Source: Methylobacterium sp. R2-1 (GTDB lineage: Bacteria > Pseudomonadota > Alphaproteobacteria > Rhizobiales > Beijerinckiaceae). From it: DNA of 64,000 bases. The notes beneath the pieces are model-generated. The model was not told where the DNA came from. It was given only the letters and a program-made list of their open reading frames with translations, and searched no databases. Shown here piece by piece: positions 43,829 through 53,800 of the stretch; positions within the stretch are counted from its first letter, which is position 1, and each line of letters begins with the position of its first letter. The position numbers were made by a program, and so were the translations under genes. The stretch covers positions 182,292 to 246,291 of the forward strand of contig NZ_JACHWM010000008.1 in assembly GCF_014191355.1 (NCBI RefSeq), given 5' to 3'.

Positions 43829-46006
43829 ATGTCGGAGCAGGCCGGCCCCCACATCACGCTCAGGCCGGCGCTCACGTCGATGCGCGCGAGCCGGGCGCTC
43901 CCGGTGACGGGCACGGACGGAGCCGAGCTGCTCATCGACCTCGCCGGTGCGGGCCTCGGCGGGGCCTGGGTCAACGTGACGTGGCGCGATGCCGGCAGCG
44001 GCGGCATCGCCCGCGCCCTCCTCAGCGCTGTCTCGGATGACGGCAAGGGGGCGGCCCTGATCGAGGAGCCGCTCGGCGGTGACGCCTTCGCCTGGACCGG
44101 CCTGCTGCCACCGGATGTCGCGAGCTTACGCCTGACGGCCCTGTCGCGGACCGATCCCTTCCGGTTGCGTGACCTCACCATCCGCCGCCGCGGGCGCCTC
44201 GGCATCGTGGCGCGGGCGGGACTCCGCCAGCCCGGCCTCACGGCACAGGCGGTCTACTGGCGCGTCCTCGGACTGAAAGTCCGCGCCCGCGGGATGGTCG
44301 CGCGCTCGCTCGCGCACCGGCCTGAGACCGGCTACGCCGCCTGGATCGCCCGTTTCGACCATCTCACGACGGCCGAGCGCGCGCGGATCCGCGCCGAGAT
44401 CGCGGGCTGGGAGGCACCGCCGCTCATTTCGGTCCTGATGCCGGTGCACGATCCCGATCCGCGCGTGCTGGAGGCTGCGATCCGCTCAGTGCGGAGTCAG
44501 CTCTACCCGGCCTGGGAACTCTGCATCGCCGACGACGCCTCCACCGATCCGCGCATCCCGCGGCTGATCGCGCGCCACGCGGCCGAGGAACCGCGCATCC
44601 GCTCTGTGCGCCGGCCGGAGAACGGCCACATTGCCCGAGCGACCAACGACGCCCTGAGCCTTGCGAGCGGCCCCTACGCCGCCTTCCTCGACCATGACGA
44701 CCTCCTCTCCGAGAACGCCCTGTTCGAGGTGGCCGCCGCCATCCGGGCCGATTCGGACCTGGAGCTAATCTACAGCGACGAGGACAAGGTCGATGGCCGC
44801 GGCCGCCGCTTCGAGCCGCATTTCAAGTCGGGCTATGACCGCGAATTGCTGTGGGCCCAGAACTACGTGAACCATCTCTGCGTGGTTCGCACGGAGACGC
44901 TGCGCCGGCTCGGCGGCCTGCGGCCCGGCTTCGAGGGGAGCCAGGATCACGATCTGCTTCTGCGCCTGACCGAGGGGCTCGACGGCAATCGCGTCCGCCA
45001 CATTCCCAAGGTGCTCTATCACTGGCGGGCGGCGGCCGGCTCCGGCACCTTCTCGGATCGGGCCCTGGCTCGGGCCGAGGATGCGCGTCTGCAGGCCCTG
45101 GCCGAAGTCGCGGAGCGCCGGGGCGCGCGCGCCGAACGGGGAATGCAAGGCTTCAACCGGCTGGTACGGCCTCTGCCCGAACCGCCTCCCCTGGTTTCGG
45201 TGATCATCCCGACCCGCGATCGGGCGGAACTGCTCGGCGTGGTCCTCGACGGGCTGTTCGCGCGCACCGACTACCCGGCCCTGGAGGTCATTGTCGTCGA
45301 TAACGGCAGCGCCGAGCCGGCGACACGGGACCTGTTCGCGCGCTACGCCGCCGATCCGCGCTTCCGCGTGCTACCCGCGCCGGGCCCATTCAACTTCTCG
45401 GAACTGTCGAACCGCGGAGCGGCGGCGGCGCGGGGCACGATCCTGCTGTTCCTCAACAACGACATCGAGGTGCTGGAGCCGGGCTGGCTCACCGAACTCG
45501 CTTCGATCGCGAGCGACCCGGAGATCGGCGCGGTCGGCGCAAAACTCCTCTACCCCGACGGTACGATCCAGCATGGCGGGATCGTGCTCGGGATCGGCGG
45601 AATTGCTGGCCACAGCCATCTCGGTCTGCCGGACCGCGAGCCCGGCTACTTCGCGCGGATGGTGCTGTCGCAGGAGGTTTCGGCGGTGACCGGCGCCTGC
45701 CTCGCGACGCGCGCGCAAGTCTTTTCCGAAGTCGGCGGCTTCGATGCCGTCGGTCTCGCCGTGGCCTTCAACGACGTCGACCTGTGCCTCAAGATCCGCA
45801 CGGCCGGCTACCGCATCGTCTGGACGCCGCATGCCCGCCTCGTCCATCACGAATCGAAGAGCCGGGGGGCCGAGGACACACCGGAGAAGCGCGCTCGGTT
45901 CGAGACCGAATCACGCGTGATGCGCGAGCGCTGGGAGCCGGTGCTGCGGGCCGATCCCTACTACAACCCGAATCTTTCTCGCGCGGCGGCGCATTACCGG
46001 CTGTAG
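43829..46006 (+). CDS. Two-domain GT2 glycosyltransferase
   Basis: A 725-residue protein with two GT-A (family 2) domains in tandem after ~190 residues of unassigned sequence. Domain 1 (about 195-400): ISVLMPVHDPDPRVLEAAIR, CIADDASTDP, and the metal-binding AFLDHDDLLSENALF. Domain 2 (about 450-690): LVSVIIPTRDRAELLGVVLD, EVIVVDNGSAEPATR and ILLFLNNDIEVLEPGWLTEL, with ED/H-type acceptor residues in AFNDVDLCLKIRTAGYR. Such bifunctional enzymes build rhamnan, O-antigen or glycolipid sugars. No transmembrane helices, so cytoplasmic or membrane-associated. Lies 6 bases after the upstream gene and 108 bases before ugd. Confidence 0.9.
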   Translation: MSEQAGPHITLRPALTSMRASRALPVTGTDGAELLIDLAGAGLGGAWVNVTWRDAGSGGIARALLSAVSDDGKGAALIEEPLGGDAFAWTGLLPPDVASLRLTALSRTDPFRLRDLTIRRRGRLGIVARAGLRQPGLTAQAVYWRVLGLKVRARGMVARSLAHRPETGYAAWIARFDHLTTAERARIRAEIAGWEAPPLISVLMPVHDPDPRVLEAAIRSVRSQLYPAWELCIADDASTDPRIPRLIARHAAEEPRIRSVRRPENGHIARATNDALSLASGPYAAFLDHDDLLSENALFEVAAAIRADSDLELIYSDEDKVDGRGRRFEPHFKSGYDRELLWAQNYVNHLCVVRTETLRRLGGLRPGFEGSQDHDLLLRLTEGLDGNRVRHIPKVLYHWRAAAGSGTFSDRALARAEDARLQALAEVAERRGARAERGMQGFNRLVRPLPEPPPLVSVIIPTRDRAELLGVVLDGLFARTDYPALEVIVVDNGSAEPATRDLFARYAADPRFRVLPAPGPFNFSELSNRGAAAARGTILLFLNNDIEVLEPGWLTELASIASDPEIGAVGAKLLYPDGTIQHGGIVLGIGGIAGHSHLGLPDREPGYFARMVLSQEVSAVTGACLATRAQVFSEVGGFDAVGLAVAFNDVDLCLKIRTAGYRIVWTPHARLVHHESKSRGAEDTPEKRARFETESRVMRERWEPVLRADPYYNPNLSRAAAHYRL

Positions 46007-46114
46007 ATCGACCGCGGGACGATGGCATCGGACGGCGGCTTGCGCGCGCACCGAACCGGGCTACACTGCACTGCAACAAACCGGAAGTGATCCGGCGCCC
46101 CGGCGGAGACATCG

Positions 46115-47419
46115 ATGCGCATCGCGATGATAGGCTCGGGCTATGTCGGCTTGGTGTCGGGCGCGTGTCTCGCCGATTTCGGCCACGAGGTCGTCTGCGT
46201 CGACAAGGATCCGGCCAAGATCGCCGCCCTCAACGAAGGCCGCATGCCGATCTACGAGCCCGGCCTCGACACGCTCGTCGCCGAGAACGTCCGCCAGAAG
46301 CGCCTCGGCTTCTCCACCGACCTCAAACCCGCCGTCGCCAACGCCCAGGCCGTGTTCATCGCCGTGGGCACGCCATCGCGGCGCGGCGACGGCTTTGCCG
46401 ACCTCTCCTATGTCTACGCCGCCGCCCGAGAGATCGCCCAGGCGCTCACCGGCTACGCCGTCGTGGTCACCAAATCGACCGTGCCGGTCGGCACCGGCGA
46501 CGAAGTCGAGCGCATCCTGCGCGAGGCCCGCCCCGACCTCGAGGTCGGTGTCGCCTCCAACCCCGAGTTCCTGCGCGAGGGCGCCGCCATCGGCGACTTC
46601 AAGCGCCCCGACCGCATCGTCATCGGCGCCGAGGACGCCCGCGCGGCCGCCGTCATGCAGGAGGTCTACCGCCCGCTCTACCTCAACGCCGCCCCGATCC
46701 TGCTCACCGGACGGCGCACGGCCGAATTGACCAAGTACGCCGCCAACGCCTTCCTCGCCACCAAGATCACCTTCATCAACGAGATCGCCGATCTGTGCGA
46801 GCAGGTCGGCGCCAACGTGCAGGAGGTCGCCCGCGGCATCGGGCTGGACAACCGCATCGGGGCCAAGTTCCTGCATGCGGGGCCGGGCTATGGCGGCTCG
46901 TGCTTTCCCAAGGACACGCTGGCTCTGGTGAAGACGGCGCAGGATTACGGCACGCCGGTGCGGATCGTGGAGACGGTGGTGGCGGTCAACGATCAGCGCA
47001 AGCGGGCGATGGCGCGCAAGGTGATCGCGGCCTGCGGCGGGTCGGTGCGCGGCAAGCGGGTGGCGCTTTTGGGTCTGACGTTCAAGCCGAACACCGACGA
47101 CATGCGCGATGCGCCCTCTCTGTCGATCATCGCCGGCTTGCAGGATGCGGGTGCGCAGATCGTCGCCTACGATCCGGAAGGCATGGAGCAGGCGCGGCCG
47201 CTGCTGCAGGGAGTGGCTTACGCCGAGGACGCCTATGCCTGCGCGGAGGGGGCGGACGCTCTGGTGATCGTGACGGAGTGGAACGCGTTCCGGGCTCTGG
47301 ATCTGGCGCGGCTGAAGGCACTGATGGCCGCCCCCGTCCTCGTCGATCTGCGAAACGTCTACGCGCCCGCGGAGGTCGAACGGCACGGCTTCGCCTATGC
47401 CGGCATCGGGATTGCGTGA
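46115..47419 (+). CDS. ugd: UDP-glucose 6-dehydrogenase
   Basis: Oxidises UDP-glucose to UDP-glucuronate with two NAD+, supplying glucuronic acid for polysaccharides or glycolipids. The 434-residue product starts with the NAD site MRIAMIGSGYVGLVSGACLA, has KSTVPVGTGDEVE, ELTKYAANAFLATKITFINE with catalytic lysine, and the active-site cysteine in GPGYGGSCFPKDTLALV (Cys263). The ATG at 46115 is followed directly by the family N-terminus. It sits between a glycosyltransferase gene and the PKS gene on the same strand, which points to glucuronate as a possible head group or polymer unit of the product made here. Confidence 0.97.
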   Translation: MRIAMIGSGYVGLVSGACLADFGHEVVCVDKDPAKIAALNEGRMPIYEPGLDTLVAENVRQKRLGFSTDLKPAVANAQAVFIAVGTPSRRGDGFADLSYVYAAAREIAQALTGYAVVVTKSTVPVGTGDEVERILREARPDLEVGVASNPEFLREGAAIGDFKRPDRIVIGAEDARAAAVMQEVYRPLYLNAAPILLTGRRTAELTKYAANAFLATKITFINEIADLCEQVGANVQEVARGIGLDNRIGAKFLHAGPGYGGSCFPKDTLALVKTAQDYGTPVRIVETVVAVNDQRKRAMARKVIAACGGSVRGKRVALLGLTFKPNTDDMRDAPSLSIIAGLQDAGAQIVAYDPEGMEQARPLLQGVAYAEDAYACAEGADALVIVTEWNAFRALDLARLKALMAAPVLVDLRNVYAPAEVERHGFAYAGIGIA

Positions 47420-47839
47420 TGGCGGGCTTCGATCCGCCATCTGTCGGACGCGATTCTTGAAGCCACCTCAACTGAAGAGCGGGAGAGCTGCAACTTGCAG
47501 GCGCAACAACCCAGCAGCTCTCGTCGAAATCGATCTCATAGGAAGAGCGCAAAAATTCGTTTAAAACGCATCGCAATATTCGCAAGATCTTCGCCACTCC
47601 GATGGCGAAATGTTGGCAATTTTCGAACTCGCCCCGACGACCACGACTGATATTTGTTGGTATCGGCATTTCGCCGCTTTTCGGCCATCAATGATTCACT
47701 GATGAATACGTGCCACACAATCTCCCAATCTCTCTGGATTAAGGGAGAGGTTGCAGCCAAGCGGGTTGGACGGTCCTGTCGGTCAGATTAAGAGTGTCTC
47801 TTAAAACCTCCGGTCGTCGGCCGCCCGCCTTCGGGCGCC
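47420..47839. other. AT-rich region upstream of the PKS gene
   Basis: About 420 bases that are clearly richer in A+T than the surroundings, without a convincing gene. Besides the palindrome annotated separately it holds a smaller one, ATTCA-ctga-TGAAT, at 47694-47707. It is the likely promoter region of the PKS-oxoamine synthase operon. Confidence 0.6.
47788..47804. promoter_or_regulatory. Perfect palindrome upstream of the PKS gene
   Basis: TTAAGAG-tgt-CTCTTAA has perfect 7-bp arms and a 3-base spacer and ends 35 bases before the first PKS start codon. It has the size and position of a dimeric repressor or activator operator. Confidence 0.55.
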
Positions 47840-50800
47840 ATGGGGAAGCCGAGGTTTCACGAGACATTCGCGGTGCGGGCGAAACGCCCTCGCCGAACGG
47901 ACCCCCGGTCCCTGCTTCACGAGCGTAAACGGATCGACGTGACTCACCGCAAGAACATCGCGATCGTCGGCCGCGCCTGCCGCCTGCCCGGGGCTCAAAA
48001 CGTCGAGGGGCTGTGGCAGCTCCTGACCGAAGCGCGCTGCGCAGTCTCAAGCATCCCCGAGGACCGTTGGTCGCTGCCGGCCTTCGGCCACCCGCGGGCG
48101 CAGGAGCGGGGCAAGAGCTACACTTGGGCCGCGGGCGTGCTCGACGACATCTGGTCGTTCGATCCGGGCGTCTTCGGCATCTCGCCGCGCGAGGCCGAGC
48201 AGATGGACCCGCAGCAGCGCATGCTGCTGGAGCTGACCTGGGAGGCATTCGAGGATGCGGGCCTGCGCCCCTCGGCGGTAGCGGGCAGCCATATCGGCGT
48301 GTTCGTCGGTGCCTCGGCCCTCGATTACGGCAACCTGCGCATCCTCGATCCGTCCTCGGGCGACGCCTACGCGGCGACCGGCAACACGCTCTCGATCATC
48401 TCGAACCGCATCTCCTACATCTACGACCTGAAGGGTCCGAGCTTCACTCTCGACACGGCCTGCTCGTCCTCGCTGGTCGCCCTTAACGCCGCCATCGCGG
48501 CGATCGAGGCAGGTCAGGTCGACACCGCGGTGGTGGCCGGGGCCAATATCCTGGCGAGCCCGTTCAACTTCATCTCCTTCTCCAACGCGCAGATGCTGTC
48601 GCGCACCGGCCTGTGTCAGGCCTTCTCCTCGAGCGCCGACGGCTACGTGCGTGCCGAGGGCGGTGTCGTGCTGATCCTGCAATCGGCCGAGGCCGCCGCA
48701 CGCAGCGGCCGGGCCGTGCGCGGCGTGATCGCAGCGAGCGGCGTCAACTCGGACGGTCGCACCACCGGCATTTCGCTCCCCTCCGGCCACGCGCAGGGCG
48801 CGCTCCTGGAGCAGGTCTACCGCGAGGCCGAGATCGATCTCGACCGGATCGCCTTCGTCGAGGCGCACGGCACCGGCACGCCGGTCGGCGACCCGATCGA
48901 GGCCGGGGCCATCGGTTCCAAGCTCGGCAAGCCGCGCCGAGCCCCGCTGCCGATCGGCTCGATCAAGACCAATATCGGCCATACCGAGCCGGTCTCGGGA
49001 CTCGCCGGCCTACTGAAGGCCAGCCTCGCGCTCGAGAACGACCTGCTGCCGCCCTCGCTGCACGCGGCCGAGTTGAACCCCGAGATCCCGTTCGAGACGC
49101 TGAAGCTCGCCGTGAACCGCGCGCCGCTGGCGCTCGCCCGCACGAAGGTCGAGCGCTTCGCCGGCGTGAACTCGTTCGGCTTCGGCGGCACCAACGCCCA
49201 CGTCGTGCTGACCGACCCCGCTCCGGTCGCGGCGGCCAACGATGCCGGACGGGCGCCCGAGATCCTGCTGCTCTCCGCTCAGAGCCGCGCCGCCCTCAAC
49301 GATCTCGCCCTCGACTACGCCGCCCGCCTCGACGGCGCCGCGCCGGAGGAAGCCGCTCGCGTCGCGGCCGCCGCGTTCCACCGCCGCGAACGCCTTTCCA
49401 CCCGCCTCGCCCTGCCGATCGCGCCCGGCACGGACGTGCCGGCCACCCTGCGGGCACTCGCCGAGGGCGAGGAGAGCGAGGCGGCGGTCGTCGGCACCGC
49501 GGTCGAGCGTCAGGCCGAGGTCGCCTTCGTCTATTCCGGCAACGGCAGCCAATGGGTCGGCATGGGCCGCGAGGCCTATGAGGAGAGCGCGACCTTCCGC
49601 GCCCGCTTCGATCAGACCGACAAGCTGTTCGGGAAGCTGTCCGGCTGGTCGCTGAAGGAGGCGATGTTCGCCGAGGATCTCGACGCACGCCTCTCCCTCA
49701 CCCGCGTCTCGCAGCCGCTGATCTTCGCGATCCAGAGCGCCTCGACCGCGGCACTCCGCGCCAAGGGTCTCGCGCCCCGCACCGTCCTCGGCCACAGCGT
49801 CGGCGAGATCGCCGCGGCGGAAGCCGCCGGTATCTTAAGCCTCGAACAGGCGGTGCGGGTCATCTTCTTCCGCAGCAAGCATCAGGAGTCGACGCGCGGC
49901 TTCGGCACCATGGCGGTGCTGCTCGGACCGGTCGAGGAGATGGAGGCGTTCCTCGCCGACTACCCGACTCTGGACATCGCCGCCTACAACAGCCCCAAAG
50001 CGATCACGGTGGCCGGTCCCGAGGCCGATATCGAGGCCGCGATGAAGGCGCTGGCGCGCAAGCGCCGCCGCGGTCGCAAGCTCGACCTCGAATACCCCTT
50101 CCACGGTCGCCTGATGGATCCGACCGAGCGTCCGCTGCTTCGCGACCTCGACGGGCTCAAGGCGTCTGCCGGTCACACCGCCATGGTCTCGACCGTGACC
50201 GGTACGGTGCTGCCCGGCGACCGGTTCGGCGCCGGCTACTGGTGGCGCAACATCCGCGAGCCGGTGCGCTTCTGCGAAGCGCTGCAGGAGGCGACCCGCC
50301 AGGGCGTCCGCGTCTTCGTCGAGGTCGGCCCGCGTGCGACCCTGCTGCCGCATATCGGCGACGCCATCGAGCCGCTCGCCATTGAAATCGCCTCGGTCGG
50401 TGTGATGCATCGCAAGCCCGTTGGCGGAGATCCGATCGCCAAGGCGGTGGCCGCCGCGCTGGTCGCGGGTGCCGCCGTCGACGAGGCGCGCCTGTTCGGT
50501 GCCGATCCGGCCGGAATCATCGCCCTGCCACTCTATCCCTGGCAGCGCCGCCCGTTCCGCCTGGCCGAGACGACCGAGGGGGCGGGTGCCGCGCCGCGGC
50601 CCTACCACCCGCTCGCCGGCACCCGGCTCGCGCCCGACGGTCTCGAATGGCACGGCCATCTCGACGCGGCGCTCGTGCCCGAACTCGACGACCACCGCAT
50701 CGACGGTCAGGTGATCCTGCCCGGCGCGGCCTTCGTCGAGATGGCGCTGCACGTCGCCCGCCAAGCGCTGCGCACGGAGAGCGTGACGCTCTCCGACGTC

Positions 50801-53800
50801 GAGATCCTCTCGCCGATGGTCTTCGCCGAGGATTCTCTGCGCGAGGTGCTGGTGCGCCTGTCCGGCTCCGGCAACCAAATCCAGATCCTCAGCCGCCCCC
50901 GCCTGACCCCGACGCCCTGGCAACTCCACGCCTCGGCCAAGATCATCGAGGGCGATTTTCCGACGCCGGCCCGCCGCGATCTCGCGATTCCGGCCGAGCA
51001 CGCGATTTCGGGTGAAGGGCTCTATCGCCGGGCGCTCGCCTCCGGCCTCGGCTTCGGCGAGAATTTTCGCCAAGTGGCCGCCTCCGCTCGGATCGACGAG
51101 ACCACCATCGTCTCCGAGCTGATCCCGGCCGAGGCCGACGCCCGCTACGGCCTCGTGCCCGCACGCCTCGATTCCTGCTTCCACGGCCTGATCCTGCTCT
51201 TCGCCGAGCTGATGGGCGAGGGCGCCACCAAGGCCTACGTGCCCGTGCGCTTCGGCGAGGTGCGCCTGCTGCGCCCCGGCGCGGCGATCGCCCGGGCCGA
51301 AATCCGCACCCGGCGCTGCAACGAGCGCTCGATCCTCGCCGACTTCACCCTCACCGACGCCGAGGGCGAGGTGATCGCCACGATCCGCGAAGGCCGGTTC
51401 CAAGCCCTCCGTGCACGCAGCGGCAGCGATCTCGACGCCTACGCCATCACCCAAGGGGTGGAGCGCGCCACCGAGCCGACCGCCCTGCCGCTGGAGCGCC
51501 GCCCGAGCGTGGCCGAGCGCCTGCGCCCGAGCCTCGCCGCCGTAACGGCACCGGACACGGCCGATCTCGGACCGGGTCACCTGCTGCTGGAGGGCTGGGC
51601 CACCGCGCTCGCCTACCGGCTGGCCGAGGGGCTTTCCGAGAAGGGGAAGGTGGTGCTCGACCGCCGCCTGCCCGAGACGCTCCACGCCTGGGCGACCAAC
51701 GCCCTCTACGCCCTGGAAAGCAGCGGGCTCGCGACGCTGGAGAAGGGAGTCTGGCGCCTGCGCCGGGACGTGACCCTGCCCGCGCCCGAAGAGACCATGC
51801 GCTGGATCGCGGCCGACCATCCGGAACTGGCCGCGGAACTAGTGCTGCTCGCCGACACCACCGCCCTCGTCGGGCGGATCGTGGCGGGTGAAGCGGTGAG
51901 CGCGGCGAGCCTGCCGCCGGCCGCGCTCGACGCCTTCCACCTGCGCGGCGCCACCGCCCGCGCCGCCGCGGAGGTCGTCGCGCGGATCGTGGCGGAGGCC
52001 CGCGAGCGGCTGCCGTCCGACCGGGCGCTGCGCATCCTCCAGGTCGGCTTCGGTCCGCTCTCCGCCCGTGCCGCCATGCTCGCCCGCGAAGTCGATGCCC
52101 GGTTGACCGTGCTGGAGACCGATCGGCGGCTGGCGGAGCGCGCCCGCCTCGCCCTGCCGGGCTCGGTCACGGTGACGGAAGCCGCCGACGCCCTGCCGGC
52201 TGCCGCCTTCGACATCGTTCTGGCCAGCGACGTACTGCACCGCTCCGACAAGGCCCTGCCGGGGCAGCTCGCGGCGGCGCTCGCCTCGGGCGGCCTGCTG
52301 GTGGCGGTCGAGCCCGGCGCCTCGCTGTTCCGCGACCTCGTCTTCGGCCTCGCGCCGGATTGGTTCGAGGACACGGTCGCCGGGATGCCGATCTCGCGCC
52401 TCGACGACGTGACGGGCTGGCAGCGCCGCCTCAGCGCCTCGGGCCTCGTGCGGGTTTCCGCCGACCGCGCGGCCTCGGCCAACGGCGACGACCTGCTGCT
52501 GGTCGCCGAAGCCCCGGTTCGCTCGGCGGTCGGCCACGGCCAGAGCTTCGCCTTCGTGGTCGGCTCCGACGACGATTTCGGCGCCGAGACCGCCTCCTCG
52601 CTGGCGACCCTGCTGGTGGCGAGCGGCGTCCACGTCTCGATCATCCTCGATTCCGAGCAGTCGCTGCGCGAACTCGAGCGCGAGACGCCCGACACCGTGG
52701 TGTTCCTCGCCGGCGCCTTCGCCGGAGAGGGCGAGGCGGCGACGCGTCTTCGCGACCGCTGCCTCAGCCTCAAGCGCTGCGCCGAGTATCTCGGCAGCCG
52801 CCAGACCCGGCTCTGGGTGATCGCCCCCGGCGCCACCCGCGATTCGGGCGGCGAGGCGGCGGCGGTCGAGGCCGGCGTCTGGGCCTTCAGCCGGACGCTC
52901 GCCAACGAAACGGCCACCCTCGATGTGCGCCGGATCGACCTAGCCCCGACCCTGTCCTCGAAGGACGCCGCCGAGCGCCTGCGCGCCCTGATCCTGTCGG
53001 GCACCGACGAGACCGAGATCGTGCTCGACGCCGACGCCACCCGCGTCGTGCGCTTCCATCCCGGCCGCGCCGCGACCACGGCCGGCGAGGCGGCCCCCGC
53101 GGCACGGCTGGAGCGCTCCAACACCGGCGGCCTCAATGAGATGGTCTGGGGCCCGGCCGAGCGCGCCGCCCCCGGCCCCGGCGAGGTCGAGATCGCGGTG
53201 GCCGCCACCGGCCTCAACTTCCGCGACGTGCTCTGGGCGCTCTCCATGCTCCCGGAGGAAATCCTGGAGGACGGCTTCGCCGGCCCGCGCCTCGGCCTCG
53301 AAGTCTCCGGCCGCGTCACCGCTATCGGTGCCGGCGTAGTGGACTTCACCGTCGGCGATTCGGTCGTCGCCTTCGCCCAATCCGGCTTCGCCACCCATGT
53401 GGTGGTGCCGGAGATGGTCGTCGCGCCGATGCCTGCGGGGCTCGATCCGGCCGCAGCCGCGACCGTTCCGGTCGCCTTCCTCACGGCCTACTACGCGCTC
53501 TGCACCTGCGCACGCCTGCGCAAGGGCGAGTGGCTGCTGGTTCATGGCGGCGCGGGCGGCGTGGGATTGGCCGCGCTCCAGATCGCCAAGTGGAAGGGCG
53601 CGCGAGTCATCGCCACCGCCGGCTCGCGCGAGAAGCGGGCGCTCGTCGCCGCGCTCGGGGCCGAGCACGTGCTCGATTCCCGCTCGCTCGCCTTCGTGGA
53701 CGACGTCCGCCACATCACCGGCGACGGCGTCGACGTGGTGCTCAACTCGCTGTTCGGCGAGATGATGGAGCGCTCGCTGAACTGCCTGCGGCCGTTCGGG

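Noticed and set aside
47536..47760. 74-residue minus-strand frame before the PKS
   Set aside because: AT-rich region with palindromes; the frame has no ribosome binding site or recognisable content.
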